Assembly (NCBI GenBank): GCA_965222335.1 | Contig: OZ244944.1 | Span: 3,782,001-3,846,000, forward strand | DNA length: 64,000 bases | Direction: 5' to 3' | Origin: G965222335 sp965222335 | GTDB lineage: Bacteria; Pseudomonadota; Gammaproteobacteria; Pseudomonadales; Halieaceae | Shown here: in pieces, positions 17,023 to 25,913 of the stretch | How positions within the stretch are numbered: position 1 is the stretch's first letter | Layout of the letters: the number at the start of each line of letters is the position of its first letter | The notes under the pieces: generated by a model | Databases searched by the model: none | Told to the model about the DNA's origin: nothing | What the model saw: only the letters and a program-made list of their open reading frames with translations | Translations under genes and position numbers: made by a program

Positions 17023-18512
17023 GCCTTGCCCGCGCGGTCCAGCAGGTAACGTGTCAGCAGGGCTACGGGACGACCGGTGGCACCCTTGGGGCTGCTATCC
17101 CAGGCCGAGCCGGCGATATCCAGGTGAGCCCACTTGTAGTCCTCGCTGAAGCGGGCGAGGAAACACGCGGCGGTGATGCTGCCGCCGCCGGGGCCGCCAA
17201 TATTGGCGACGTCAGCGAAATTGCTCGACAGCTGCTTCTGGTAGTCCTCCCACAGCGGCATCCGCCAGGCGCGGTCATGGGTTGCCTGGCCGGCCTCCAG
17301 GAGCCGCTCGGCGAGGTCGTCGTCATTGGCGTACAGACCGGAGGCGTGGGAGCCCAGTGCAACCACGCAGGCGCCGGTGAGGGTGGCGATGTCAATTACC
17401 GCGCTGGGCTTGTAACGCCCCGCGTAGGTCAGGGCGTCGCAAAGCACCAGGCGGCCCTCGGCGTCCGTATTGAGGATTTCGATGGTCTTGCCCGACATGC
17501 TCTTGACCACATCGCCGGGCTTGGTCGCGCGCCCGCTGGGCATGTTTTCCGCCGCAGCCACCATGCCCACCACATTGAGCGGCAGTTCCATGTCGCGAAT
17601 TGCCTGCATGGTGCCCAAGACGCTGGCGGCACCGCCCATGTCAAACTTCATCTCGTCCATCTTGGCGCCGGGCTTCAGGGAGATGCCGCCGGAATCGAAG
17701 GTGATGCCCTTGCCCACGAGTACGTAGGGCTTCTGATCCGCCTTGCCGCCCTTGTACTCCATACAGATCAGCTTGGCGGGCTCGTCGCTGCCCGCAGAGA
17801 CCGAGAGCAGGGCCCCCATCCCGAGTTCGCTCATCTTCTTCTCGTCCAGCACCCGCACGGTCAGCTTTTTGTGGCCACGACTCAGGGCGCGGGCCTGCTG
17901 CGCCAGATAACTGGGGGTGCAGACATTGCCCGGGAGGTTGGCAAGATTGCGCGCGAAATTGATGCCGTTGCCGGTGTGGGCGCCCTGGTCCAGCGCCTGC
18001 TGGGCGCGGCGCGCAGTCAGGGCTTCGCCGCAGTCGACCACCAGCTTTGTCGCCGCCAGCGGCGACTTCGGCTTGCTGACGGTTTCCGTGTAGCGGTAGG
18101 CCAGGCTCTGCAACTGGCGCGCAAACTGCTCGAGGCCGGCGCTCAGGTCGGCATCCACCGGGCCCAGCTCGGCGGCGTGGAGCAGGGCGTCCTTCGCCTG
18201 GCAGCGAGTCAGGGCCTGGTAGAGTCCCGCGATCGCCTGGCGCAGGGACTGCTGACTGAACTTTTTACTGTCGCCACAGCCGAGCAGCATGATCCGCCTG
18301 GCGCTGCCGCTCCCCGCCAACATGCAGGTCTGTCCCGGCTTGCCGCTGAAGTCACCCAGGTCAACCGCCGCCTTCACGGCTCCCTTGGTCAGCGAGTCGT
18401 ACTCCTTGGCTGCTGCCGAGAGGGTTTTCCCGAATACGGGTACTACCGCGCACTGGGTGCTGCTCTTGCCAGCGGTGCTGATCTTGCGGGCAGTGAACTT
18501 GATCGAAGTCAT
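17019..18512 (-). CDS. pepA: Leucyl aminopeptidase
   Basis: 497 aa M17 cytosol aminopeptidase with two metal ions per site; it removes N-terminal residues, and in E. coli it also binds DNA in recombination and regulation. The signature NTDAEGRLVL is present near residue 355, and the metal-binding VGKGITFDSGGISLKP segment lies near residue 270. ATG 18512 (MTSIKFTARK) is preferred, with AGGA 7 bases upstream; the open frame extends 30 codons further into the divergent lptF promoter region. It is coupled to holC by a 4-base overlap. Confidence 0.94.
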   Translation of the reverse strand: MTSIKFTARKISTAGKSSTQCAVVPVFGKTLSAAAKEYDSLTKGAVKAAVDLGDFSGKPGQTCMLAGSGSARRIMLLGCGDSKKFSQQSLRQAIAGLYQALTRCQAKDALLHAAELGPVDADLSAGLEQFARQLQSLAYRYTETVSKPKSPLAATKLVVDCGEALTARRAQQALDQGAHTGNGINFARNLANLPGNVCTPSYLAQQARALSRGHKKLTVRVLDEKKMSELGMGALLSVSAGSDEPAKLICMEYKGGKADQKPYVLVGKGITFDSGGISLKPGAKMDEMKFDMGGAASVLGTMQAIRDMELPLNVVGMVAAAENMPSGRATKPGDVVKSMSGKTIEILNTDAEGRLVLCDALTYAGRYKPSAVIDIATLTGACVVALGSHASGLYANDDDLAERLLEAGQATHDRAWRMPLWEDYQKQLSSNFADVANIGGPGGGSITAACFLARFSEDYKWAHLDIAGSAWDSSPKGATGRPVALLTRYLLDRAGKA

Positions 18513-18601
18513 AGGGTGATCCTTAGTCGTTGTCGCTGTGTCTAGTGTATGATCGGGAGCCTCGAAACTAAACCCGGCTCCCGGCAAATCCAAGCCATGC
18601 A

Positions 18602-19714
18602 ATGAAAATTCAGCGCTACCTCACCCGCGATATCCTGGTGCACATGGTTGCCGTGAGCTTCGTGCTGCTGGTGGTGATCTTCAGCGGCCGCTTCGTCAAA
18701 TACCTGGCCGAGGCGGCAGTGGGTGACCTGGCGGCGGATATCCTGCTGCCGGTGATGCTCTACCGGCTGCCGGGCTTTCTGGAATTGATCATACCACTGG
18801 GGCTGTTTATTGGCATTCTTATGTCCTACGGTCGGCTCTACGTGGAGAGCGAGATGGTGGTGCTCTCCGCCTGCGGCGTAAGTCCCGCCCGGCTTGCCGG
18901 CTATACCATGGTGCCCGCGCTGATGGTGACCCTGCTGGTAGCGACCCTCAGTCTGGTGATCACGCCCCTGGGGGCGGCTCGCTCCGAGGCGCTGCTGCGG
19001 GACCCGGAATCTTCCCAGGGTTTGCAAAGTCTCGCCGCCGGGCGGTTCCAGGCGCGCCAGGGTAGCGATATTGTGAGTTACACCGAGCGCGTCGGCGCCG
19101 ACGGGGTAATGTATGAGGTGTTCCTCGCCCAGCGCAGCAACCCCGATACCGAGGATCCGCGCATGCTGGTCACGGTGGCCAGGGAGGGGGAGGTGCGCAT
19201 GGATCCCAAGACCAATGCGCGCTATCTCGAGCTGCGTGATGGCTACCGCTACGAGGGGCTGCCTGGCTCCCTGGACTATCGGGTGACCCGCTTTGCCCGC
19301 TTCGGTGAGCTCATCCCCGAGCCGGAGGGCGGGATCCGCACGGCGGCGCCGGTGGACGGACGCCCGACCCGCGATCTGCTGCAGTCGGACTCCCCCGAGG
19401 ATGTCGCCGCCCTGCGCTGGCGGCTTTCCATCCCGCTGATGGTGCCCATCGTGGCCCTGATTGCGCTGTGTCTCAGTCGCACCGACCACCGGCGCGGGCG
19501 CTACGTGAAAATGGCCCCGGCGTTTCTGCTCTACCTCGCCTACTTGCTGCTGCTGGCCAACGCGCGCTCGAGCATCGAAGAGGGCGGGCGCGGCATGCTG
19601 GGCGGCTTCTGGGGCGTGCACGCGCTGTTTCTGCTCCTGGGGCTGGGCCTGCTTTTCGGTGGCGACCTCCGCGCCCGCTGGCGGTACCGCAGGGGGCAGC
19701 GTGCGGCGGCTTGA
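18602..19714 (+). CDS. lptF: LPS export ABC transporter permease LptF
   Basis: 370 aa inner-membrane protein of the LptB2FGC machine that extracts lipopolysaccharide and sends it to the outer membrane. It has the YjgP/YjgQ layout: transmembrane helices at the N-terminus, a periplasmic beta-jellyroll domain in the middle, and three helices at the C-terminus. The opening IQRYLTRDIL is typical of LptF. It is divergent from pepA, as in many Gammaproteobacteria, and overlaps lptG by 14 bases. Confidence 0.93.
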   Translation: MKIQRYLTRDILVHMVAVSFVLLVVIFSGRFVKYLAEAAVGDLAADILLPVMLYRLPGFLELIIPLGLFIGILMSYGRLYVESEMVVLSACGVSPARLAGYTMVPALMVTLLVATLSLVITPLGAARSEALLRDPESSQGLQSLAAGRFQARQGSDIVSYTERVGADGVMYEVFLAQRSNPDTEDPRMLVTVAREGEVRMDPKTNARYLELRDGYRYEGLPGSLDYRVTRFARFGELIPEPEGGIRTAAPVDGRPTRDLLQSDSPEDVAALRWRLSIPLMVPIVALIALCLSRTDHRRGRYVKMAPAFLLYLAYLLLLANARSSIEEGGRGMLGGFWGVHALFLLLGLGLLFGGDLRARWRYRRGQRAAA

Positions 19715-20762
19715 TCTTTACATCGCGAAGACCGTGGTGGCGGCGACCCTGCTGGTGTTGGCGATCATCGTCGGCCTGGACGCGGTGACCGCGGTAATCG
19801 ACGAACTGGGGGATGCCTCGGACACCTACAACACCTGGCGCGTGCTGGGCTATGTGGGTCTGACCCTGCCTGGACGCATCCACGAATTCACGCCTTTTGC
19901 GGCGATGATCGGCTGCCTGGTAGGCCTGGGTCAGCTGGCTTCCGGGAGTGAGCTGGTCGTGATGCGCGGTGCGGGGGTGTCGATTGCCCGCCTGGTGTGG
20001 ATCGTGATGAAGCCAACCATCGTCATCGCGCTGGTCGCCTTCCTGCTGGGTGAAACCGTGGCGCCGAAAGCGGAGCAGCTGGCACAGGCGCAGCGTGCCA
20101 TGGCATTGAATCCGGGGGAGGGCGTCGCCGGGCGCTACGGTATCTGGAACCGGGAGGGTGATTCCTACCTGCACTTCAACGCGCTGCAACCTGGCGGCGT
20201 GGTCCACGGGGTCACCCTGCTGCAGTTCGACGACCGCGGCCAACTGTTGTCGGCGCTGCGTGCCCAGCGTGCCGCGTTCAACGGGGATCACTGGCAGATG
20301 CAGGATGTGGTCAGGACCGATTTCAGCAGCTGGGAAACCCGCCGCAGCCGTCTCGACACCCTGCGCTGGGAAACCGCGATCACCCCCGAACTGCTGACCA
20401 TGGAGGTGGTTGCGCCGCAGCAGCTCCCGGTCGTCGACCTCTATCGCTACAGCCAGTATCTCGCGCAGCAGGGGCTGGATGCCGATGACTTTGAGCTCGC
20501 CCTGTGGAGGAAGGTGTTGCAGCCGCTGACGGTGATGGCCCTGGTGCTGGTCGCGGTATCATTTATCTTCGGCCCCCTGCGCGATGGCACCCTGGGCTTC
20601 CGGATATTCGCGGGCGTGCTGGTCGGCATTGCCTTCCGCACCAGCCAGGACCTGCTCGGTCCCGCCAGCCTGGTATTCGGTTTTGCCCCGGTATACGCGG
20701 CGCTGCTCCCGCTGCTGGGGTGCATGCTGGGCGGCCTCCTGCTGCTCTGGCGGGCGCAGTAG
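19701..20762 (+). CDS. lptG: LPS export ABC transporter permease LptG
   Basis: 353 aa partner of LptF, same six-helix plus jellyroll architecture. I place the start at GTG 19701 (reading MRRLDLYIAKTV), with AGGGGG just upstream, because LptG proteins begin right at the first cytoplasmic segment. An upstream in-frame start at 19659 would add an Ala/Gly stretch inside lptF and is less likely. Together with LptF it forms the transmembrane part of the LPS extractor. Confidence 0.92.
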   Translation: MRRLDLYIAKTVVAATLLVLAIIVGLDAVTAVIDELGDASDTYNTWRVLGYVGLTLPGRIHEFTPFAAMIGCLVGLGQLASGSELVVMRGAGVSIARLVWIVMKPTIVIALVAFLLGETVAPKAEQLAQAQRAMALNPGEGVAGRYGIWNREGDSYLHFNALQPGGVVHGVTLLQFDDRGQLLSALRAQRAAFNGDHWQMQDVVRTDFSSWETRRSRLDTLRWETAITPELLTMEVVAPQQLPVVDLYRYSQYLAQQGLDADDFELALWRKVLQPLTVMALVLVAVSFIFGPLRDGTLGFRIFAGVLVGIAFRTSQDLLGPASLVFGFAPVYAALLPLLGCMLGGLLLLWRAQ

Positions 20763-20774
20763 CGGGGCGGGGTC

Positions 20775-21248
20775 TCAGGCGCGCTTGGCCACCAGGACAA
20801 GCTCCGTGCCCGACATATAGTCGTGCCAGCTGTGGCCCTGGCGATCAAGCAGGCACCACCAGTACCCCAGGCCCAGGCAGGCTGCGGACAGCATCGCGCC
20901 AAGGCAGCGACGTACAGCCTGGGACAGTCGCAGGGGGGCGCCATCCCGGCTGACCAGCTGCAGGCGCCAGGCCTGCATGCCCAGGGTTTGCCCGGATTTC
21001 AGCCAGAAGGCGCTGAAGAAGGCGATGATTGTGAGCAGGGCGATCAGCTGCACCAGCTGTGGGTGCAGTTGTGGGTCGCCACCACCACCGAGGGCCTTGA
21101 ACAGGCCCAGGCCAATGGCCACATTGAGCATGATCAGCGGCAGCACCAGAAAAGTGTCATACAGGATGGCCATCAGCCGTCTGGGCAGTGCCGGTGAGGG
21201 CGCCTGAGAGGGTGCAGGCGCGTCAGGGGATTGTTCGCGGGGAGGCAT
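20775..21248 (-). CDS. RDD family membrane protein
   Basis: 157 aa with a proline-rich cytoplasmic N-terminus, then the RDD pattern (RRLMAILYD, two helices, GQTLGMQAWRLQL, and a final helix with the DRQGHSWHDYMSGTELV ending). RDD proteins are small inner-membrane proteins of mostly unknown role; some are linked to ion transport. It converges with lptG, with only 12 bases between the stops. The same gene position next to lptFG is seen in other Gammaproteobacteria. Confidence 0.85.
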   Translation of the reverse strand: MPPREQSPDAPAPSQAPSPALPRRLMAILYDTFLVLPLIMLNVAIGLGLFKALGGGGDPQLHPQLVQLIALLTIIAFFSAFWLKSGQTLGMQAWRLQLVSRDGAPLRLSQAVRRCLGAMLSAACLGLGYWWCLLDRQGHSWHDYMSGTELVLVAKRA

Positions 21249-21345
21249 GCGCGGCAGTTTACCATCGTGTCGGTGATTACCGAATTGTAAATTGAGGGCC
21301 GCAGAGGGCGCGTGCTACATTCCGGCTGGTTTCACGGGAATTATA

Positions 21346-22023
21346 ATGAAAATACTGCTGGTCGAAGACGACCGCTCGGTTGGGGATTTTATCGTCGGGG
21401 AACTGGATGCCTCGGGGCACGACTGTGCGCTGGAGGTGGACGGTGAGCGCGGCCTCGCCGCAGCGCGGGCGGGTACGTACGACGTACTGGTGGTCGACCG
21501 CATGTTGCCGGGCCGCGACGGCCTCTCCCTTGTTGCAGCGCTGCGCGAGGGTGGTGACATGACCCCGGTACTCGTGCTCAGCGCCCTGGGCGAAGTTGAC
21601 GATCGGGTGCAGGGCCTGCACAGCGGCGCAGATGATTACCTGACCAAGCCCTTTTCCATGGCGGAACTACAGGCGCGGCTGGAAGTCCTGTGCCGGCGCG
21701 CCGGTGCGGCGAGCGACACGCCGACGCGGCTGCAGGTGGCAGACCTGGAGATGGACTTGCTGACCCAGGAAGTGCGTCGCCAGGCCCAGCGCATCAACCT
21801 GCAACCGCGCGAGTACAAGCTGCTGGAATACCTGATGCGCCATGCCTCCCAGGTAGTGACCCGGACCATGCTGCTGGAGCACGTCTGGGGCTATCACTTT
21901 GATCCCCAGACCAATGTCATCGACGTGCATGTCTCGCGCCTGCGCCAGAAAATTGACCGGGACTTCGAGCCGGCGCTGCTCCACACCGTGCGCGGTGCGG
22001 GCTATCGCCTCGGCCCCGACTGA
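21346..22023 (+). CDS. OmpR-type response regulator
   Basis: 225 aa. The receiver domain opens with MKILLVEDD, carries the phospho-acceptor in VVDRMLPGRDG (Asp near residue 51) and the conserved Lys in LTKPF. It is followed by a winged-helix DNA-binding domain ending HTVRGAGYRL. ATG 21346 is the natural start; the open frame upstream adds 18 unrelated residues. The cognate sensor kinase follows 14 bases later. The signal is unknown. Confidence 0.93.
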   Translation: MKILLVEDDRSVGDFIVGELDASGHDCALEVDGERGLAAARAGTYDVLVVDRMLPGRDGLSLVAALREGGDMTPVLVLSALGEVDDRVQGLHSGADDYLTKPFSMAELQARLEVLCRRAGAASDTPTRLQVADLEMDLLTQEVRRQAQRINLQPREYKLLEYLMRHASQVVTRTMLLEHVWGYHFDPQTNVIDVHVSRLRQKIDRDFEPALLHTVRGAGYRLGPD

Positions 22024-22037
22024 GGGGGCTTCTACCC

Positions 22038-23405
22038 GTGCGCGTTGTAGAGGTTCTCACCAGCCTGACCTTCCGCTTCATTGCGCGCTACGTCACCGTG
22101 CTCAGTGCCACCGTGTTTGCGGTGTTGGCGCTACTCTATGCCTATTTCAGCTACAACTATTTCACCGAACTCAGCGGGGCCATTCGCGACGAGCTGGATA
22201 CCCTGGAGCTGGTCTACAGGGGGCAGTCCCTGCCGGGGGTGCGCCAGTACGTGCAGGATCAGACGGCCCGGCCCGGTGCCACCGACTTTTCCTACCTGGT
22301 CAGTGATCGCGAGGGCAACAAGCTGGCCGGCGACCTGCCGGCGGAGCCGCGCTACCGCGAATTCGCCAGTGGCTGGCTACGCTTCCAGGTGTCACTGTTC
22401 AGCCGCGAGGAACAGCAGGCCCTGGATTTCCTGGCGCGCTCACGGAAACTTGAGGATGGCCTGCGCCTGTTGGTCGCGCGCAACTACGCCGACCTGGTGG
22501 AACGGGGTAGCCTGGTGTTCGACACCCTGATCCGGGCGATGGTGGCGACCCTGATACTCGGGGTGATCGGCGGCTTTGTCAGTGCATCTTTCGCCCTGCG
22601 GCGGATGGAGGAATTCAGCCGGCGCCTGTCCACCATTGTGCGCGGTAACACCAGTCAGCGGCTCCCGGTCGCCGGCGAGGAGGGGTTCCTGCGCGAGATC
22701 TCCCTGGTGGCCAACGGCATGCTCGACCAGATGGCCCTGCTGATGCAGGGTGTGCGCCAGGTCTCCGACAATATCGCCCACGACCTGCGCACGCCCCTGA
22801 CCCGGATTCGCAACAGCCTCAACCAGCTGCGGCCCGGGCTGGACGCCGAGCGGCAGCAGGCCGTGGATCGCATTATTGAAGACTGCGATGACCTGCTCTC
22901 TTCATTCAACGCGCTGCTGCGTATTTCCACCTTGGAGTCCGGCAGCCGGCCGGCGGCGGAGTCCTCGGTGGACCTCGCCGCGCTGCTCCAGGACGTGGTG
23001 GATTTGTACGAGCCCCTGGCGAACGAGCGCGACCTGACCCTGGCCTGCCGCGGCCCGGATTCACTGTTGTTGCGCGGGGACGGAGATCTGCTGTTCCAGA
23101 TGTTTGCCAACCTGGTGGATAATGCAGTCAAGTACACCCCGGAGGGTGGTGCTATCGACGTGGCCTGGCAGGAGCGTGCTGTCGGGGGCGCGACCGTGAG
23201 TGTTGCGGACACCGGTCCGGGAATTTCTGCGGGAGACCGCGAGCACGTGTTCCGCCGGTTTTATCGCGTGGAGGCCAGTCGTGGACAGCAGCCGGGTCAC
23301 GGCCTGGGGCTGAGTCTGGTGCACGCTATCGCCCAGTATCATCGCGGCGCCGTCCGCCTGAGCGACAATGCGCCGGGGCTGCGGGTAGAGGTAGAACTGC
23401 CCTGA
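22038..23405 (+). CDS. Sensor histidine kinase
   Basis: 455 aa inner-membrane kinase. One N-terminal helix, a periplasmic region of about 130 residues, a second helix near residue 170, and a HAMP linker. The H-box is HDLRTPLTRI near residue 250, and the ATPase domain has NLVDNAVKYT, DTGPGI and GHGLGLSLV. It starts at GTG 22038 with GAGGGGG upstream. It forms a two-component pair with the preceding response regulator. The sensed signal cannot be inferred from the periplasmic segment. Confidence 0.92.
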   Translation: MRVVEVLTSLTFRFIARYVTVLSATVFAVLALLYAYFSYNYFTELSGAIRDELDTLELVYRGQSLPGVRQYVQDQTARPGATDFSYLVSDREGNKLAGDLPAEPRYREFASGWLRFQVSLFSREEQQALDFLARSRKLEDGLRLLVARNYADLVERGSLVFDTLIRAMVATLILGVIGGFVSASFALRRMEEFSRRLSTIVRGNTSQRLPVAGEEGFLREISLVANGMLDQMALLMQGVRQVSDNIAHDLRTPLTRIRNSLNQLRPGLDAERQQAVDRIIEDCDDLLSSFNALLRISTLESGSRPAAESSVDLAALLQDVVDLYEPLANERDLTLACRGPDSLLLRGDGDLLFQMFANLVDNAVKYTPEGGAIDVAWQERAVGGATVSVADTGPGISAGDREHVFRRFYRVEASRGQQPGHGLGLSLVHAIAQYHRGAVRLSDNAPGLRVEVELP

Positions 23406-23408
23406 GGG

Positions 23409-24338
23409 TCAGTCGTCCTGCGCCAACTGGATGTGGTCGGTCGCCGGTGCCGGCACATCCTCCGCTCGTCGGTACCTGGCATCCAGTACATCACTGCCTT
23501 CGGGGGCCAGTTCCAGAGCGTCCAGTTCCAGCGCTGGTGCCTCGGCCTCCGGCGGGGCGCAGTCGCTGAAATCAGTACCCTCCGGGGCGAGGCTGATGGC
23601 GCTGGTATCAGGTTCCAGCTCTTCGCCATGGCGGGGGAGGTTGGGAATATCGTCTCCCACTTCGCCCATCTGCAGGTGGCTGACGTCAGGCGGACTTGCG
23701 GCCTCCGGCGTGATTTCGCTCAGGGTTTCTCCCGCGGCTCCCAGGGTCATGCTCGAGGTGTCGATGTCCTGCGGGGTGAATGCCTGGCGTTCCTCGGGGC
23801 GCAGCACTTCGCTGCCGGGCTCGGCGAGGCTGACGGTGCCCGCGGCGTCTGGCGCCGCCTGGTTCTGCTTGTGTTGGGCGCTTTCGCTGTGCTGAGGGCT
23901 CTCCGCACTGCGCTGAGGGCTCTCCGCACTGCGCTGAGGGCTCTCTCCGCTGCGCTGAGGGCTTTCTTCGCCGCGCTGAGGGCTCTCTTCACTACGCTGA
24001 GGGCTCTCTTCGTTACTGCGCTGAGGGCTCTTCCCGGCGGCGGCTGCGGCGATGCGCTCGGCGCGGGTCGGGGTGCTGGCTTCGGGGGCACCGCCGGGGG
24101 CTCCCTGGGCCGTGCGCTTGATCACGGGTCGCGCGCCGGCGCGCTCCATGGCCTGTTTGTACTTGATGGCTGTCGCCTTGTCGCAGCGCTTTTTGACTGG
24201 CTGCAGTTCGCCGGAAAAGAGGGCGTCCAGGGTCGCCTCGTTGGCATTGAACAGTTTCCCGAGATTCGCCCTCACGCTGTCTGCAGAATGCCCGGGCAGA
24301 ATCTCTCCGGCAAAATACACATTGTACTGTGTGTCCAT
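23409..24338 (-). CDS. Unknown protein with heptapeptide repeats
   Basis: 309 aa, not assigned to a named family. Residues 1-75 form a compact charged module (YNVYFAGEILPG ... LFSGELQPVKKRCDKATAIKYK). A similar module opens some gammaproteobacterial membrane proteins, a resemblance from memory only. Residues about 100-155 hold seven SPQRSEE-like heptads encoded by 21-bp DNA repeats. The C-terminal half repeats a short LAPEGSD-type motif (for example SLAPEGTDFSD and ELAPEGSDVLD). No signal peptide or membrane helix is seen. It is highly acidic outside the N-terminus. It converges with the histidine kinase gene. Confidence 0.7.
   Translation of the reverse strand: MDTQYNVYFAGEILPGHSADSVRANLGKLFNANEATLDALFSGELQPVKKRCDKATAIKYKQAMERAGARPVIKRTAQGAPGGAPEASTPTRAERIAAAAAGKSPQRSNEESPQRSEESPQRGEESPQRSGESPQRSAESPQRSAESPQHSESAQHKQNQAAPDAAGTVSLAEPGSEVLRPEERQAFTPQDIDTSSMTLGAAGETLSEITPEAASPPDVSHLQMGEVGDDIPNLPRHGEELEPDTSAISLAPEGTDFSDCAPPEAEAPALELDALELAPEGSDVLDARYRRAEDVPAPATDHIQLAQDD
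23891..24032. repeat. 21-bp tandem repeats encoding SPQRSEE heptads
   Basis: GCTGAGGGCT recurs every 21 bases from 23891 to about 24029 (one interval is 24), giving seven units. All are in frame with the minus-strand gene, which suggests slippage-driven expansion under coding selection. Confidence 0.85.
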
Positions 24339-24434
24339 GGATCAATACCCCCGGCCGACGCCAGCAATGGCAACTTCAGGCTGCAGTATACGGTGTCACC
24401 CGGGAGTCACCAAGCCGCCCCCCGGCAGCGAATC

Positions 24435-24443
24435 TGCTAGTAT
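24435..24443 (+). promoter_or_regulatory. Candidate extended -10 for the AraC-type gene
   Basis: TGCTAGTAT matches an extended -10 (TGN plus TAGTAT), 31 bases upstream of the ATG at 24475. No -35 is needed for such promoters. Confidence 0.35.
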
Positions 24444-24474
24444 GTCGCGCCTGTGAAGGGCAGTTGTAATTCGT

Positions 24475-25527
24475 ATGAGTGACCAGGTTCCCACCCGCTT
24501 CGTCCGCACCCTGCTGCGGCTGGTACATCGCTATGACGGTGATTTCTCCGCGATCCTGGCGGACGCCGGCCTGACCTTTGACCCGATGGACGAGACCACG
24601 CCGGGGTACCGCGCCGAGGTCAGCGCGATGCAGTACTCGCGGGTCTACCAGCATGTGCTGCGGCTGATGCAGGATGAAACCTTTGGGGTCAGCGGTCACG
24701 CCCTGACCACACCCGGTGCCTTCCGCATGATGTGCTACTGCATCATTTCCTGCGACAACCTCGGCCAGGCGATCAAACGAGCGAGCGAGTTCTACCGCAC
24801 GTTTTTTGATGAGCGCAGCCAGCTTTACGCGAATTTCTCCGAGCGCTATGCGCGGGTGGGCTATCGCAGCCTGACCCAGGCGACAGAAGCCCGGGTAGGG
24901 GTGCTGGACGCCTACGGACTGTCCATGTGGCATCGCTTTTTCGGCTGGCTCTGCGGGCGCCCCATCGAATTAAAGCGGGTCGATTTCAGCGGCGCCGCCC
25001 CCGAGCATCTCGCCAAGTACGAGGAGCTTTTCCGCTGTCCCCTGAATTTTGGCCAGGCGAGCGATCTGCTGTATTTCGACAGCGCCTGCCTCGCCTGGCC
25101 CGTGGTGCACACCGAGCACTCGCTGGAAGAATTCCTGCGCACGGCACCCTACCAGTTGCTGATCATGGATGTGGACCCCGAGGGCAACAATCTGTCGGCC
25201 CAGGTCAAGGCGATGATCGGCCACGATTTCAGCGAGGGCTTTCCCAGTTTCGAAAATATCAGCTCGGCGCTGAACATGTCCGCGCCGACCCTGCGCCGGC
25301 GCCTCAAGGCCGAGGGCACCACTTTCCAGCAGATCAAGGATGAGGCCCGCTGCGAAGCCGCGCGGCTGTACCTCGACAAACCCGAACTGTCGATCAACGA
25401 CGTCGCCCTGCAGCTGGGCTTCACTGACCCCAGTGCCTTCCATCGCTCGTTCAAGAAATGGACCGGCAAGACGCCGGGGCAGTTTCGCCAGGCGCGCCGC
25501 CGTCCGGACCGGGCCCTGGGTAGTTGA
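24475..25527 (+). CDS. AraC family transcriptional regulator
   Basis: 350 aa of the OruR/ArgR-like subgroup: an N-terminal effector domain of about 200 residues (AraC-binding-like, with FGVSGHALTTPGAF) and a C-terminal double helix-turn-helix (residues about 245-340). The latter contains TLRRRLKAEGTTFQQIKDEAR and IALQLGFTDPSAFHRSFKKWTG-like elements. Such regulators often control fatty acid, steroid or amino acid catabolism. No target is adjacent, since bolA and trhO downstream look like housekeeping genes. Confidence 0.9.
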   Translation: MSDQVPTRFVRTLLRLVHRYDGDFSAILADAGLTFDPMDETTPGYRAEVSAMQYSRVYQHVLRLMQDETFGVSGHALTTPGAFRMMCYCIISCDNLGQAIKRASEFYRTFFDERSQLYANFSERYARVGYRSLTQATEARVGVLDAYGLSMWHRFFGWLCGRPIELKRVDFSGAAPEHLAKYEELFRCPLNFGQASDLLYFDSACLAWPVVHTEHSLEEFLRTAPYQLLIMDVDPEGNNLSAQVKAMIGHDFSEGFPSFENISSALNMSAPTLRRRLKAEGTTFQQIKDEARCEAARLYLDKPELSINDVALQLGFTDPSAFHRSFKKWTGKTPGQFRQARRRPDRALGS

Positions 25528-25577
25528 GCCCTCCCGCGCTGCGGTATAATCCGGCGGCATTTTTGACAGGAGCCACC

Positions 25578-25913
25578 ATGCAGGTGCAACAGGAAATCGA
25601 ACAGACGCTGCAGGCCGCCCTGGTGCCCGCGCACCTGGAGGTCGCCAATGAAAGTCACATGCACAGCGTGCCTCCCAACTCGGAGACGCATTTCCGGGTG
25701 GTGGTCGTCAGCGACAGTTTTGCTGAACAGCGCAAGGTGGCGCGTCACCAGCAGGTTTATGGCTTGCTGAAATCGCAGCTCGAGGGCCCTGTGCACGCCC
25801 TGGCGCTGCATACCTATACCCCGGCGGAGTGGGCGCAGCGGTCGGCCCAGAGTCGCCCCTCGCCGGACTGCCTGGGCGGCAGCAAGCTGGATAACCCCGC
25901 GGACACCCACTGA
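25578..25913 (+). CDS. BolA family protein
   Basis: 111 aa. The BolA fold signature is clear: LVPAHLEVANESHMH, HFRVVVVSDSF and RHQQVYGLL, with the conserved His in the ligand loop. BolA proteins pair with monothiol glutaredoxins around an Fe-S cluster and affect stress responses. ATG 25578 is preceded by AGGAG at 6 bases. The upstream frame to 25524 overlaps the AraC gene and is not used. The stop overlaps the trhO start by one base. Confidence 0.9.
   Translation: MQVQQEIEQTLQAALVPAHLEVANESHMHSVPPNSETHFRVVVVSDSFAEQRKVARHQQVYGLLKSQLEGPVHALALHTYTPAEWAQRSAQSRPSPDCLGGSKLDNPADTH

Noticed and set aside
16770..18545. Long plus-strand open frame (about 590 codons) over pepA and holC
   Set aside because: It lies antisense to two clearly conserved genes, has biased low-complexity composition (Gly, Ala, Arg, Gln) and no recognisable motif. 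It is a by-product of high third-position GC.
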